Shown in pieces: positions 17,301-25,690 of a stretch of DNA of 64,000 bases. A program made the translations under genes and the position numbers. The first letter of the stretch is position 1; each line of letters opens with the position of its first letter. Location of the stretch: positions 124,001 through 188,000 of the forward strand of contig NZ_JBIVRB010000008.1 in the NCBI RefSeq assembly GCF_044755465.1. Reading direction: 5' to 3'. The notes beneath the pieces were generated by a model that worked only from the letters and a program-made list of their open reading frames with translations, made no database searches and was not told where the DNA came from. Source of the DNA: Peterkaempfera sp044755465 (lineage in GTDB: Bacteria; Actinomycetota; Actinomycetes; Streptomycetales; Streptomycetaceae).

Positions 17301-19025
17301 GCGGTCCTCCGGGGCGAGCAGCGCGAACGGCGCCACCGCGGCGGGCCGGCTCGCACCGCCCTCGGCGTCGGGCGCCTGCTGCGCGCACCACTCGGACAGC
17401 TCCTCGATGCTCTGGTAGGCGAAGATGTCGGTGGCCGACACCTCCAGGCCCGCCGCCCGCAGCCGGCCGGCCAGCGCCACGGCCCGCAGCGAGTCGCCGC
17501 CGATGTCGAAGAAGTTGTCCTGCGGGCCGACCTTGTCCAGCTCCAGCACCTCGGCCCAGATGCGGTGCATGGTGTCGGTCAGCGCGGCTAAGGACCCGGC
17601 GGTGGCCGGTGCCTGGTCGCGGGGGGCGCTCACGGCAACCGGCTCGGCGGCGGGCCGCGCGCGGGCGGCGGGGATCGGCTCGTGCGGGCGGCCGACCAGG
17701 GTGTCGAGCAGCGCTGCCCAGTCCGTGGCCCAGGCCCGCGCGGTCTGCTCGTCGATCACGGCGGCGGCGTATTCGAGCCGCGCGAAGAGCCGGTCGGTGG
17801 ACGCGGTGACATGCAGCGTCAGGTCGAACTTGGCGTCGGGCGCGACGGCCACCCCGACCCGCTCGGCCGGCAGGCCGGCGAGGCTGAAGCCGCCGTCCGC
17901 GTCGGCGCCCTCCATGTCGAACGCCGCCTGGAACAGCGGGTTCCCGTCCAGCCCCCGGGCCGGGTTGACCTCGTCCACCACCCGCTTGAACGGTACGATC
18001 CGGTGGTCGAAGGCGTCCAGGACGGCCGCCCTGACCTGGGTGACCACCTCGGCGAAGCACAGGCCCGCCGTGGGCCGCGCCCGTACGGCGACCGTGTTGA
18101 CCGCGTAGCCGAGCAGCCCGTCCAGGTCGGGCAGCCGGGTGGAGACCGGCGTCCCCACCGTCACATCGTCGCTGCCGGTGAGCTGGGAGAGCATCACATG
18201 GTAGGCCGCCAGCATCACCATGAACGGGGTCGCGCGGTTGGCCGCCGCCAGGGCGACGACACCCTCGGCCGTCTCGGGCCGGATCGCCAGCTCGACGGCG
18301 CCGCCGCGCCGGTCGGGGCGGGCCGGACGCGGCCGGTCCAGCGGCAGCGGCAGATCGCGGGCGCCGCTGAGCGCGCCGCGCCAGTAGTCCAGGTGCGGGC
18401 GGAGCGCGGCGTCCGTGGTCCGGGCCCGCTCCCACGCGGCGAAGTCGGCGTACTGGACCTCCGGCTCCGCCAGGCCCGACGGCGCCCCGGAGACCTCTGC
18501 CGCGTAGAGCGCCGCCAGCTCCCCCGTGATGATCCGGTAGGACTCGCCGTCGCCCGCGATGTGGTGCATGGTGACGACCATCAGGTGCAGCTCCGGCTCG
18601 ACCGCGATCACCGTGACCCGCAGCGGCTGGTGCCGGGTCAGGTCGAACGGGCGGCGCCGCTCCCAGTCGGCGATCTGCTCGGCGCGCTCCTCGCGGTGCC
18701 CGGCCGGCTCCTCGGCCAGGTCGATGACGCGCAGCGCGAAGGGCGCGGGCGGGTCGATGAGCTGGCAGGGTTCGTCATCGAGCTGCTGGTAGCGGGTCCG
18801 GAGGATCTCATGGCGGTGGACGACCCGCTCCCAGGCCCGGCGCAGCGCCTCGACGTCCAGGTGTCCCGAGAGCCGGAACGTCCAGTTCATCAGGTAGGCG
18901 CGGCTCGTAGGGGCGAGCTGGTGCAGCAGCCACATCTGCTGCTGGCCGGAGGAGAGCGGCAGCGGTCGGTTCCGGTCCGCCCGCTCGATCGTCCGCGTTC
19001 GCTGAGCCGGTGCGGCCACCATCAC
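14385..19025 (-). CDS. NRPS, C-T-C*-A*-T with degenerate second C and A domains
   Basis: The 1546-residue synthetase reads: C (about 15-455, HHIAGDG near 153), T (480-555, GGDSL), a second C (575-1000) whose active site is CHPILEG instead of HHxxxDG, a shortened A-like domain (1030-1440), and a T domain (1465-1546, LSSMATV). The A-like domain has lost its core motifs: the ATP loop is PPGSGTPLSHR without the usual Ser/Thr-rich pattern and Lys, YGPTE is absent, YRTGDL is YRTGRL, and the final catalytic Lys is Thr (LTESGTVD). It should not activate an amino acid. A TTA codon lies at 17589-17591 (codon 479). The start overlaps the preceding stop. The last T must be loaded from elsewhere. Confidence 0.85.
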   Translation of the reverse strand: MMVAAPAQRTRTIERADRNRPLPLSSGQQQMWLLHQLAPTSRAYLMNWTFRLSGHLDVEALRRAWERVVHRHEILRTRYQQLDDEPCQLIDPPAPFALRVIDLAEEPAGHREERAEQIADWERRRPFDLTRHQPLRVTVIAVEPELHLMVVTMHHIAGDGESYRIITGELAALYAAEVSGAPSGLAEPEVQYADFAAWERARTTDAALRPHLDYWRGALSGARDLPLPLDRPRPARPDRRGGAVELAIRPETAEGVVALAAANRATPFMVMLAAYHVMLSQLTGSDDVTVGTPVSTRLPDLDGLLGYAVNTVAVRARPTAGLCFAEVVTQVRAAVLDAFDHRIVPFKRVVDEVNPARGLDGNPLFQAAFDMEGADADGGFSLAGLPAERVGVAVAPDAKFDLTLHVTASTDRLFARLEYAAAVIDEQTARAWATDWAALLDTLVGRPHEPIPAARARPAAEPVAVSAPRDQAPATAGSLAALTDTMHRIWAEVLELDKVGPQDNFFDIGGDSLRAVALAGRLRAAGLEVSATDIFAYQSIEELSEWCAQQAPDAEGGASRPAAVAPFALLAPEDRRALPPDVVDAYPLTATQLGMLIELRARPDVNTYQDTTSYLIRDDEPLDPAALQRATQLVVDRHEVLRTSFELNRYSVPLQLVHRAARIDVGVTDHGVLGPDGWRLALEEYAARERRSPMDITGAPLIRVHGHRAEVAGEWWITITECHPILEGWSFHTMLMEILTGYREIRAGRTPAEPEPVPFRYADYVAAEAAARGSQEDRDFWRGVVEGRTDTALPSAWQGDRALARERYQHGLDFRDLEEDLRRLATETGTSMKAVLLAAHMKVMSMVVATEDFYTGLVCDARPEVVGADQVLGMYLNTLPFAMPAEARTWGELVRAVYDGLTALWPHRVFPMQVIQQEFGPGGRLLDVFFNYLDFRQVDKSLMDWDATYNDNDNEFALHVFTISGVLKLNTTSHRLSREAADRLIALYRTVLERMSLGPDGNAQAACLPAPEREILGALDGGGTEPTRQPLPVTEAFARASREHPGDLAVRCGAQVLTYRQLDARADDIARGLRARGIGPGDLVAVGSERSPGTVAALLAVWRVGAAFTPAADGPDSPDAGNLPVVGRPAALPADTACVLPPGSGTPLSHRALARAVERLHSELHARGADSDRGSAWLCAGAPTSTAGLTELLAALTSGGTAVLTTGPLPEALPEMKALISAGLVTHLQTTPLVAERVLDYSPRPITVLLDGDVPAGPAVAAGLRSRATVIETLGADGLVGAVAFDGAPPRGLSLRVVDARQRRLPVGVVGEVCVGGAWDGGAWDGGAWDGGANDGGEPPYRTGRLARVGRDGRLEPMGPVGPYRTRELLGRHPSVLDCRVVERPDPAHARQRLVGYVRIAAGEEFAPDEIRRALAERRLPRPLIPDVLVPVDDWPLTESGTVDLDRLPEPPESAEPADGPEARPWDDQFDALLRDALAEASYDGDLEPDVPLADAGLSSMATVGLIVAIEQLYDIVIPDDFQVIDMFRTPRMLWEQICEFREAEH
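15028..15087. repeat. 15-bp tandem repeat inside the degenerate A domain
   Basis: Three identical 15-base units (GCGCCCCCGTCCCAG on the + strand) and a fourth diverged unit encode repeated G-G-A-W-D on the minus strand. They fall in the degenerate A domain just upstream of its YRTG motif. The unit length preserves the reading frame. Confidence 0.85.
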
Positions 19026-22000
19026 ATGTCCCTCTCTGTCGAGTCACCGTGCCGGGCGGGGGCGTCCGGCTGCGCCGGGCCGAGCTCCTGGACCTCCCGG
19101 GCGAGGTCGCTCGCCGTCGGCCGGTCGAAGAAGGCGCGCATGGACACCTCCACCCCGAAGGCGGTCTGGATCTGCCACAGCAGGCGCGCGGCGAGCAGCG
19201 AGGTGCCGCCTCGGGCCATGAAGTCGTCGTCCGGGCCCAGGTCCTCCTGCTGGAGCAGGTCGCGGATGAAGCCGAGGATGGTCTCCCGGGGCGTGTCCGG
19301 GTCCGTGGCCGGCTGCGGCGCCTCCTGGGGTTCGTCCAGTCCGGCCGCGCCGATCTCCAGGTCGGGGTCGGCCGCGAACCGTTCGGCCAGGGCGCGCAGC
19401 CGCCCGGCCAGACCGGCCGCCGCCGCCTCGTCGTAGAGCGCCGAGGAGTATTCGAGGGCTCCTCCGTAGCGTCCGTCGGGGTACGGCCACAGGGTGAGCG
19501 CCAGGTCGGTCCGGGAGACCTTCCAGGCCCGGCCGAGCAGTTCCAGATCGCGTTCCCGTGGGACCTGCCCGATCAGCTCGTCGCCGGTGAGCGAGAACAG
19601 GTTCTGGAACAGCGGGGTGCGGGAGTGCTCGCGGGACGGGGCGACGGCGTCGGCGACGGCTTCGAAGGGGGCGGCGTGCCGGGCGAAGGCTTCCCGGCAG
19701 GTCTGCTCGACCACGGCCACCGCTTCGGCGAAGGGCAGGTCGGGGGTGAGCCGGGGGCGCAGCACGACGGTGTTGAGGAAGAGTCCGACCAGGCTGTGCA
19801 GCTCCGGGCGGGTGCGCCCGGCGTGCGGGGTGCCGACGCCGAAGTCCCACTGGCCGGCGGCCCGCGCGAGCGCGACCGTCCAGAGGGTCAGGAAGACCAC
19901 GTACGGGGTGGCGCCGGTGCGGCGGCCGAGGGCGAGCAGCGCGTCGACGGGCTCGGCGGGCAGCTCGATGACCACGCCGCTGCCGTCGATGCTGCGGTGG
20001 GTCGCGCGCTCGCGGACCGTCGGGAGTTCCAGCGGGGGCAGGTCGGCCAGCGTCTCGCGCCAGTAGTCGAGCTGGTCGGCCAGCAGGTCGTCGGTCAGCT
20101 GCGTCCTGAGCCACGCGGCGGCGTCGGCGTAGCGCAGCGCCGGCTGGGGCAGGGCCGGCTCGCGGCCGTCCCGCAGCGCCGCGACCGTCTCGTGCAGCTC
20201 CTGTTCGAGCAGCCGGGAGGACCAGCCGTCACCGATGATGTGGTGGCAGACCAGGAGCAGCAGTTGCTCGGGCCCGCCGTCGCGGACCAGGGCGGCCCGG
20301 AACAGCGGCGCGGACGCCAGGTCGAAGCCCTCGCCGAGCTGTTCGGCGACGATGTCCGCGACCTGCGCGGGCGTCGTCTCGACCGTGCGCAGCGTGACCG
20401 GGACGCCGGCGGCGGGCTCGACCACGGCGGTCAGGCCCTGGGCGTCCATCACATACCGGGTGCGCAGGGCGTCGTGGCGCCGCACCAGCCGGGCCACCGC
20501 GTCCTCGATCAGCTCGGCGGGCACCTCGGCGGGCAGCCAGACGAGGATGGGGAGCAGGTATTCGCGGTTGCGGGGGTCCATCCGGTCCTGTACCCAGAAG
20601 CGCTCCTGCGCGTGGGAGAGCGGCAGCCGGGCGCCGGCCGGCGGCGGGGTGATGGGCTGGGCCCGCGAGGCCCTGCTGAGCAGTTGCGCCTGCTGCCGCG
20701 CGGTCGACGCGTAGTGCAGGTCGCGCAGCTCCACCGCGAGCCCGGACGCCCGGGTGAGCTCGGCCGCGAGCCGGGTCAGCAGCAGCGAGTGGCCGCCCAG
20801 GCGGAAGAAGTCGTCGTCGGGGCCGATCTCGTCGGCTTCGAGCAGCTGCCGCCAGGCGGCCAGCACGATGCGCTCCTCGGCGGTCTGCGGCGCCGGGGAG
20901 TCGGGCCGGGGCGCGGTGGACCAGTCGGGCTCGGGCAGTCGTGCCCGGTCGGTCTTGCCGCTGCTGGTGCGGGGCAGCGTGTCGATCTCGGTGACGAGGG
21001 CGGGTACCAGGGCGGGGGGCAGCCGGTCGCGCAGGTAGGCGGCCAGGCCCTCGGCCACCCCGGGCCGCGAGGTGACGGCCCAGGCCGCCAGGCGCCGGGT
21101 GCCGTCGGGGCCGTCGACCGCGCGGACGGCGGCCGCCACCACCTCGGGGTGGGCCTCCAGGGCCGCCTCGATCTCGCCGGGTTCGATGCGCACGCCGTTG
21201 ACCTTCAGCTGGGCGTCGGCCCGCCCGATGAAGTCGAGGGTGCCGTCGGCGCGCTGCCGTACGAGGTCGCCGGTGCGGTACATCCGGGCGCCGGGCGGGC
21301 CCGCGCTGTCCGGCAGGAAGCGCTCGGCGGTGCGCGCCGGGTCCCCGTGGTAGCCCCGGGCGACGCCGGGACCGCACAGGCAGAGTTCGTGGACCGGCTC
21401 CTCGTCGGTCCCGCCGTCCGCCGGGAGGAGCAGGACGCGTGCGTTGTCGATGGGCCGTCCGATCGGTACGGCCCCGGTGGGCTGGGCGGGGTCGAAGCGC
21501 TGCGCCAGGGCGTCGATGGAGCACTCGGTGGGGCCGTAGGTGTTCCAGATCTCCACGTCGGCCTGGGCCAGGACGCGCCGGCAGAGCTCCGCGTGCAGCG
21601 GCTCGCCGGCGGAGCAGATCACCCGCAGGGTCTTGCAGGAGGCCAGTTCCGGTTCGGCGGCCAGCAGCCGCAGCATGGTGGGGACGACCTGCACCACGGT
21701 GGCCCGCTGCTCGCGGATCGAGGCGACGAGTTCGGCGGGGTCGCGTCCCGCGTCGGGGCGGCCGAAGGTCACCGGTCCACCGCAGATCAGCGGGCCGAAG
21801 ATCTCCCAGCCGGCCGCGTCGAAGGTGAGCGGGGTCTTCTGCAGGACCCGTTCGTCCGCGTTGAGGCCGAGGGCCCGCACGCCCCACCGCACCCGGTTGG
21901 CGATGCCCGCGTGCTCGACCACGACGCCCTTGGGCACGCCGGTGGAGCCGGACGTGAAGATCATGTAGGCGGCTTGACGCTCACCGGTGGCGCGCGGCGG

Positions 22001-22456
22001 GGTGTCGGGGTCCCCGGCCTCGCGGAGCCGGGCGACCGGGTGGGGGGTCGTCCAGGGGGCCAGCTCCGCTCCGCTCGCGGCCCACGCCTCGTCCACGATG
22101 GTGTGGTGCGCGCCGGCCGCTTCGACGATCTGCCGCAGCCGGCCGGGCGGGGCGAAGGGGTCGAGCGGCAGGTAGCAGCCGCCGGCCAGCCAGATGCCGA
22201 GCAGCGCTTCGACCAGTTGCGGGCCGGGGGCCATCAGGACGGCGACGACCGACTCGCGCTCGACGCCGAGCGCGGCGAGGGCTCCGGCGATGCGGCGGGC
22301 CGAGCGTTCCAGTTCCGCGTAGCTGACCTCGTCGGTACCGGAGAGGATCGCGGGCGCCGTGGGGTGCTCCCGGGCTTGGTCCAGGAAGAGGTCCGGCAGC
22401 AGGGGGTCCGGCAGCGGGCGGTTCGGCAGCGGGCGGTTCGGCAGCAGGGGGTTCAT
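19022..22456 (-). CDS. NRPS, A-T-C-T
   Basis: The 1144-residue synthetase has an intact A domain (about 1-525: TSGSTGVPKG, NTYGPTE, YRTGDLVRQ, final Lys in TSSGKTDR), a T domain (545-615, GGHSL), a C domain (640-1060, CHHIIGDGWS) and a second T domain (1070-1140, GGTSL). By alignment to GrsA I read the specificity residues as D-A-W-Q-C-A-T-I-D plus Lys. The DAWQ start resembles published glutamine-type codes, but it is not an exact match I can recall. ATG 22456 lies 3 bases after the MbtH stop. The C-terminal T would donate to the C domain of the next synthetase, whose start overlaps this stop. Confidence 0.88.
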   Translation of the reverse strand: MNPLLPNRPLPNRPLPDPLLPDLFLDQAREHPTAPAILSGTDEVSYAELERSARRIAGALAALGVERESVVAVLMAPGPQLVEALLGIWLAGGCYLPLDPFAPPGRLRQIVEAAGAHHTIVDEAWAASGAELAPWTTPHPVARLREAGDPDTPPRATGERQAAYMIFTSGSTGVPKGVVVEHAGIANRVRWGVRALGLNADERVLQKTPLTFDAAGWEIFGPLICGGPVTFGRPDAGRDPAELVASIREQRATVVQVVPTMLRLLAAEPELASCKTLRVICSAGEPLHAELCRRVLAQADVEIWNTYGPTECSIDALAQRFDPAQPTGAVPIGRPIDNARVLLLPADGGTDEEPVHELCLCGPGVARGYHGDPARTAERFLPDSAGPPGARMYRTGDLVRQRADGTLDFIGRADAQLKVNGVRIEPGEIEAALEAHPEVVAAAVRAVDGPDGTRRLAAWAVTSRPGVAEGLAAYLRDRLPPALVPALVTEIDTLPRTSSGKTDRARLPEPDWSTAPRPDSPAPQTAEERIVLAAWRQLLEADEIGPDDDFFRLGGHSLLLTRLAAELTRASGLAVELRDLHYASTARQQAQLLSRASRAQPITPPPAGARLPLSHAQERFWVQDRMDPRNREYLLPILVWLPAEVPAELIEDAVARLVRRHDALRTRYVMDAQGLTAVVEPAAGVPVTLRTVETTPAQVADIVAEQLGEGFDLASAPLFRAALVRDGGPEQLLLLVCHHIIGDGWSSRLLEQELHETVAALRDGREPALPQPALRYADAAAWLRTQLTDDLLADQLDYWRETLADLPPLELPTVRERATHRSIDGSGVVIELPAEPVDALLALGRRTGATPYVVFLTLWTVALARAAGQWDFGVGTPHAGRTRPELHSLVGLFLNTVVLRPRLTPDLPFAEAVAVVEQTCREAFARHAAPFEAVADAVAPSREHSRTPLFQNLFSLTGDELIGQVPRERDLELLGRAWKVSRTDLALTLWPYPDGRYGGALEYSSALYDEAAAAGLAGRLRALAERFAADPDLEIGAAGLDEPQEAPQPATDPDTPRETILGFIRDLLQQEDLGPDDDFMARGGTSLLAARLLWQIQTAFGVEVSMRAFFDRPTASDLAREVQELGPAQPDAPARHGDSTERDM
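22391..22452. repeat. 15-bp tandem repeat at the N terminus of the A-T-C-T synthetase
   Basis: About four imperfect 15-base units of the type GGTTCGGCAGCGGGC encode a repeated R-P-L-P-N/D pattern in the first 20 residues of the synthetase, before the A domain proper begins. The frame is kept. Confidence 0.75.
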
Positions 22457-22459
22457 CGG

Positions 22460-22681
22460 CTACCTCGACTCGATCGACGCGGGGCGCTGCTCGCCACGGA
22501 CGCTGAGCGGGCGCAGGTCCGTCCAGACCGAGGCGATGTGCTCCAGGCACTGCTCCCGGCCGCCGGTGAATCCGGCCGCGCGCCAGCCGGCCGGCGGCTC
22601 GCGGTGCGCTTCCCAGATCGAGTACTGCTCCTCGTCGTTGACCACTACCTGGTACGTCCTGTCCACGGCCGTATCGCTCAC
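22460..22681 (-). CDS. MbtH-like NRPS chaperone
   Basis: The 73-residue protein carries the full MbtH signature: NDEEQYSIW, GWRAAGF, and CLEHIASVWTDLRP with its invariant Trp residues. MbtH proteins bind A domains and help their folding and activity. It sits between the two A-containing synthetases of the operon, so either or both may need it. The start is GTG 22681 with AGGA shortly upstream. Confidence 0.95.
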   Translation of the reverse strand: MSDTAVDRTYQVVVNDEEQYSIWEAHREPPAGWRAAGFTGGREQCLEHIASVWTDLRPLSVRGEQRPASIESR

Positions 22682-22754
22682 CGGTTCCTGCTTTCCTGGG
22701 CGCTTCGAAGGGGCGGGGTTGGGTCGCGGGCCGTCCTCGGCGGCGCGGGGCGGG

Positions 22755-24917
22755 TCACAGCCGGGCCCGCAGCCCGTGGGTGTCGACCTTCCCGTTGGCG
22801 GTCAACGGGATCTCCGGGACGCCGAGGATCTCGGCGGGGACCAGGTAGTCGGGCAGCTCCGCGGCCAGCTCGGCCCGGAGCCGGGCGGTGTCCAGGTCGC
22901 CGCCCGGGGCGGGGACGACGAAGGCGGCCAGCCGCTGCGCCCCGGACGGCGCCGGGTAGGCGATCACCACGGCCTCGCCGACCTCCGGGCGCCGCTCCAG
23001 CACGGCGCGGACCTCGCCGGGTTCCACCCGGTAGCCGCGGATCTTCACCTGGTGGTCGGTGCGGCCGAGGGTCTCCAGCTCGCCGTGGCGCCAGCGGCCC
23101 CGGTCGCCGGTGCGGTACAGGCGGGCGCCCGGCGGGCCGTAGGGGTCGGGCAGGAAGCGCTCGGCGGTCAGCGCGGGGGCTCCGAGGTATCCCCGGGCCA
23201 CGCCCGCGCCGCCCACGTACACCTCGCCGGGCACGCCCTCGGGGACGGGTTCGAGGCGGTCGTCCAGGACGTACATCGTCGTGTTGGGGATGGGCCGGCC
23301 GAGCGGGACGAGCCCGTCGGACGGCAGCTGGTCGACCAGCTGCCCGGAGTTGCCGACGGTGATCTCCGTCGGGCCGTACTCGGTGGCGACCTGGGTGCCG
23401 CCGGGGCCGGCCAGGTCGCTCCAGCGCCGGGCCAGCTCGGTGGGGAAGGCGTCCCCGGCGGCGATGACGAGCCCGGCGAGGTCGCGGGCCTCCTCGGGTT
23501 CGAGGTCGGTGCTCAGCAGGTTGAGGTGACCGGGTGTCATCTTGATGAAGCTGTAGGGCGCGCCGTCGGCCAGCAGCGCGCCGAGGTCGGCGGGGTCCAG
23601 CGGGTCGGGCAGCAGGTCCACCGGCTGTCCGACCACCAGCGGGGTGTACAGGCTGGGGACGCCCAGGTCGAAGCCGATCGAGCTGAAGTGCGGCGAGCCG
23701 CCGGTGCCCCGGGCGGCGTACTCCTCGGCGGTCCAGAGCACGTAGTTCGCCAGGCCCTCGTGGTGCACCATCACGCCCTTGGGCGCGCCGGTGGACCCGG
23801 AGGTGTAGATGACATAGGCCAGGTGCGTCGGGCCGACCGGGACGTCGACGGGCAGCTGCGGAAGCGCGTCGATCGCCGCGCGCTCCCGGTCCAGCAGGAT
23901 GAACTCCGCCTTGTCGGGGGTGCCGAGCAGGGGCAGGTGCTCCGCATGGGTGACCAGCAGGGTGCAGCCCGCCGCGGCGACCATGTGGCGCAGCCGGGGT
24001 GCGGGCAGGTCGGCGTCGAGCGGGAGGTAGGGCGCGCCGCACTTCCATACGCCGAGCAGCGTCGGCAGCAGGTCCGGGCCGCGCCGCAGGCAGACGCCGA
24101 CGGGCAGTTCGGGGCGGGCGCCGTGTGCGAGCAGGTGGTGCGCGAGCCGGGTGGAGCGGTGGTCCAGCTCGCGGTAGCTGAGGGTGCGGCCGTCCGCCCG
24201 GACGGCGGGTGCGTCCGGTGTGCGGGCGGCCTGGCGGCGGAAGAGGTCGAGCACTCCGGTGGCGTCGCGGGGGGCGGACGGTCCGACGGCCCACCGGCGC
24301 AGCACGGCGTGCCGCTCGTCGTCCGGCAGCACGGCGGGCGCCGCGTCGCCCTCGGGTGCCTGGGCCATCGCCTCCAGCACTCGGCGGTACATCGCCGCCA
24401 GCCGGTCCAGGCCGGTGGCGTCGAGGAAGCCGTCGGCCCGCAGCAGCAGGGTGCTGCCGTCCGCACTGACGCGCAGTCCATAGCGGTGCGGCGGCTCGTC
24501 CGGCTCCTCCGGCTCACCGGGCGCGGCCGTGTCGAAGAGCACGCGGTCGGGCCAGGACGTCGACCCGCTGTCCGGGTCCGGTGCCTGCGGCTGCCTGGCG
24601 CGCGGGGCGGCTGCGACCTGCGCGACCAGCTCCCGCCAGGTGCGCGCGGCGCCCGGCGCCACCATGAGGGTGCGCACGTCCCGGTCGTCGGCGGCGGCGC
24701 GGACATCGGTGCTGAACGCCGGTTCCTCGACCAGGGTGGCGAGCACCCTGACGTGGGCCGCGAGGAGCACGGCGCCCGGGTCGGCGCCTGCGGCGGCGGC
24801 GAGCGCGTCCAGCGCGGCGGCGAGGTCCGCGTACCGGACCTCCGCCCGGTGGCCGGTGGTCGCGTCCCGGTCCGGGCACCGCCAGGCGCTCGGCAGTCTG
24901 AAGTCTCCCGCGCTCAC
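22755..24917 (-). CDS. NRPS, half-C plus adenylation domain, no carrier domain
   Basis: Of 720 residues, the first 200 or so match only the C-terminal lobe of a condensation domain: no HHxxxDG is present, and LPSAW...VLLAAHVRVLATLV parallels the same region of the second C domain in the C-T-C*-A*-T synthetase. An intact A domain follows (YTSGSTGAPKG, TEYGPTE, YRTGDRGR, final Lys in LTANGKVD), and the protein ends there, without a T domain. I read the specificity residues as D-L-P-K-I-A-E-V-G plus Lys, close to asparagine-type codes (DLTKxGEVGK). It must acylate a carrier in trans, probably the one in the neighbouring T-TE protein. GTG 24917 overlaps the thioesterase stop. Confidence 0.85.
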   Translation of the reverse strand: MSAGDFRLPSAWRCPDRDATTGHRAEVRYADLAAALDALAAAAGADPGAVLLAAHVRVLATLVEEPAFSTDVRAAADDRDVRTLMVAPGAARTWRELVAQVAAAPRARQPQAPDPDSGSTSWPDRVLFDTAAPGEPEEPDEPPHRYGLRVSADGSTLLLRADGFLDATGLDRLAAMYRRVLEAMAQAPEGDAAPAVLPDDERHAVLRRWAVGPSAPRDATGVLDLFRRQAARTPDAPAVRADGRTLSYRELDHRSTRLAHHLLAHGARPELPVGVCLRRGPDLLPTLLGVWKCGAPYLPLDADLPAPRLRHMVAAAGCTLLVTHAEHLPLLGTPDKAEFILLDRERAAIDALPQLPVDVPVGPTHLAYVIYTSGSTGAPKGVMVHHEGLANYVLWTAEEYAARGTGGSPHFSSIGFDLGVPSLYTPLVVGQPVDLLPDPLDPADLGALLADGAPYSFIKMTPGHLNLLSTDLEPEEARDLAGLVIAAGDAFPTELARRWSDLAGPGGTQVATEYGPTEITVGNSGQLVDQLPSDGLVPLGRPIPNTTMYVLDDRLEPVPEGVPGEVYVGGAGVARGYLGAPALTAERFLPDPYGPPGARLYRTGDRGRWRHGELETLGRTDHQVKIRGYRVEPGEVRAVLERRPEVGEAVVIAYPAPSGAQRLAAFVVPAPGGDLDTARLRAELAAELPDYLVPAEILGVPEIPLTANGKVDTHGLRARL

Positions 24918-25690
24918 CCGTCGGCCTTTCGCTCCAGCAGCCGCCGGGCGATCCGGCCCATCAGGGCCCCGGCCTCGTTCAGGATGTAGTGGCCCGCGTC
25001 CAGCAGGTGCAGCGAGAACTCCCTGCTCGTCTCGGCGCTCCAGGCGGCCATGGCCTGGCAGCTCACGAACTCGTCCCGGCGGCCGCCGACGACGGTGACG
25101 GGCAGGTCCAGCGGCGGGCCCGGGGAGTATTCGAGGGTCTCGACGATCTGGTAGTCGGCCCGCAGAATCCGTTCGAACATGGCCATCAGATCGGGGTCGT
25201 CCAGGACCTGCTCGGCCATGCCGCCGTACTTGACGACCCGGGCGATCAGCTCCCCGGGCGGCCGGCGGTGCAGCGGGGGGTCCTCGATGGTGCGCGCCTG
25301 CGGCCCTTCGGAGGAGGAGACCACCAGCTCCAGCGGCTGGGGGCCGCCCTCAGCGCCGAGTCGGCGGACGAACTCGGTGGCCAGCACGCTGCCCGAGCAG
25401 TGGCCGACCACGACGAACGGCAGGTCGAGCAGTGGCGCCAGCTGCGGCCGGAGGTCGTCCAGCAGGGCGTGCCCGTCGGTGAGCAGGGCCTCGCGTAGCC
25501 GGTTCTCCCGGCCGGGTGGCCGGACGGCGCACAGGTCGACTTCGGGTGGCAGCTGGTCGAGCCAGGGTTTGAAGGCGGCGGCACCGGCGCCGACGTGCGG
25601 AAAGCAGAACATCCGCAGCCTGGCCTGTTCCGTGGGCCGCAGACGGGCGACCCCCCGGCCGGCAGCTGCGTTGGTGATACCGCCGTTCAT
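24914..25690 (-). CDS. Type II thioesterase with Cys nucleophile
   Basis: The 258-residue alpha/beta hydrolase is a typical stand-alone thioesterase of NRPS clusters: FCFPHVGAGAAAFKPW, the nucleophile elbow GHCSG at 96-100, Asp206 and His234 (DAGHYIL). The elbow position normally held by Ser is Cys98. The codon is clearly TGC, with Ser99 next to it. Type II enzymes remove wrong acyl groups from carriers; Cys-type thioesterases are known from a few release domains. The ATG overlaps the TGA of the upstream gene, so it is translationally coupled. Confidence 0.88.
   Translation of the reverse strand: MNGGITNAAAGRGVARLRPTEQARLRMFCFPHVGAGAAAFKPWLDQLPPEVDLCAVRPPGRENRLREALLTDGHALLDDLRPQLAPLLDLPFVVVGHCSGSVLATEFVRRLGAEGGPQPLELVVSSSEGPQARTIEDPPLHRRPPGELIARVVKYGGMAEQVLDDPDLMAMFERILRADYQIVETLEYSPGPPLDLPVTVVGGRRDEFVSCQAMAAWSAETSREFSLHLLDAGHYILNEAGALMGRIARRLLERKADG

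Noticed and set aside
15531..17591. A 686-codon + strand open frame inside the large NRPS
   Set aside because: Same antisense shadow effect; no recognisable protein and no ribosome site.
19010..23362. A 1450-codon open frame on the + strand opposite the NRPS genes
   Set aside because: It is Gly/Gln/Arg/Val-rich without domains and mirrors the codon bias of the minus-strand NRPS genes, which have clear motifs. Long antisense frames are normal at this G+C content.
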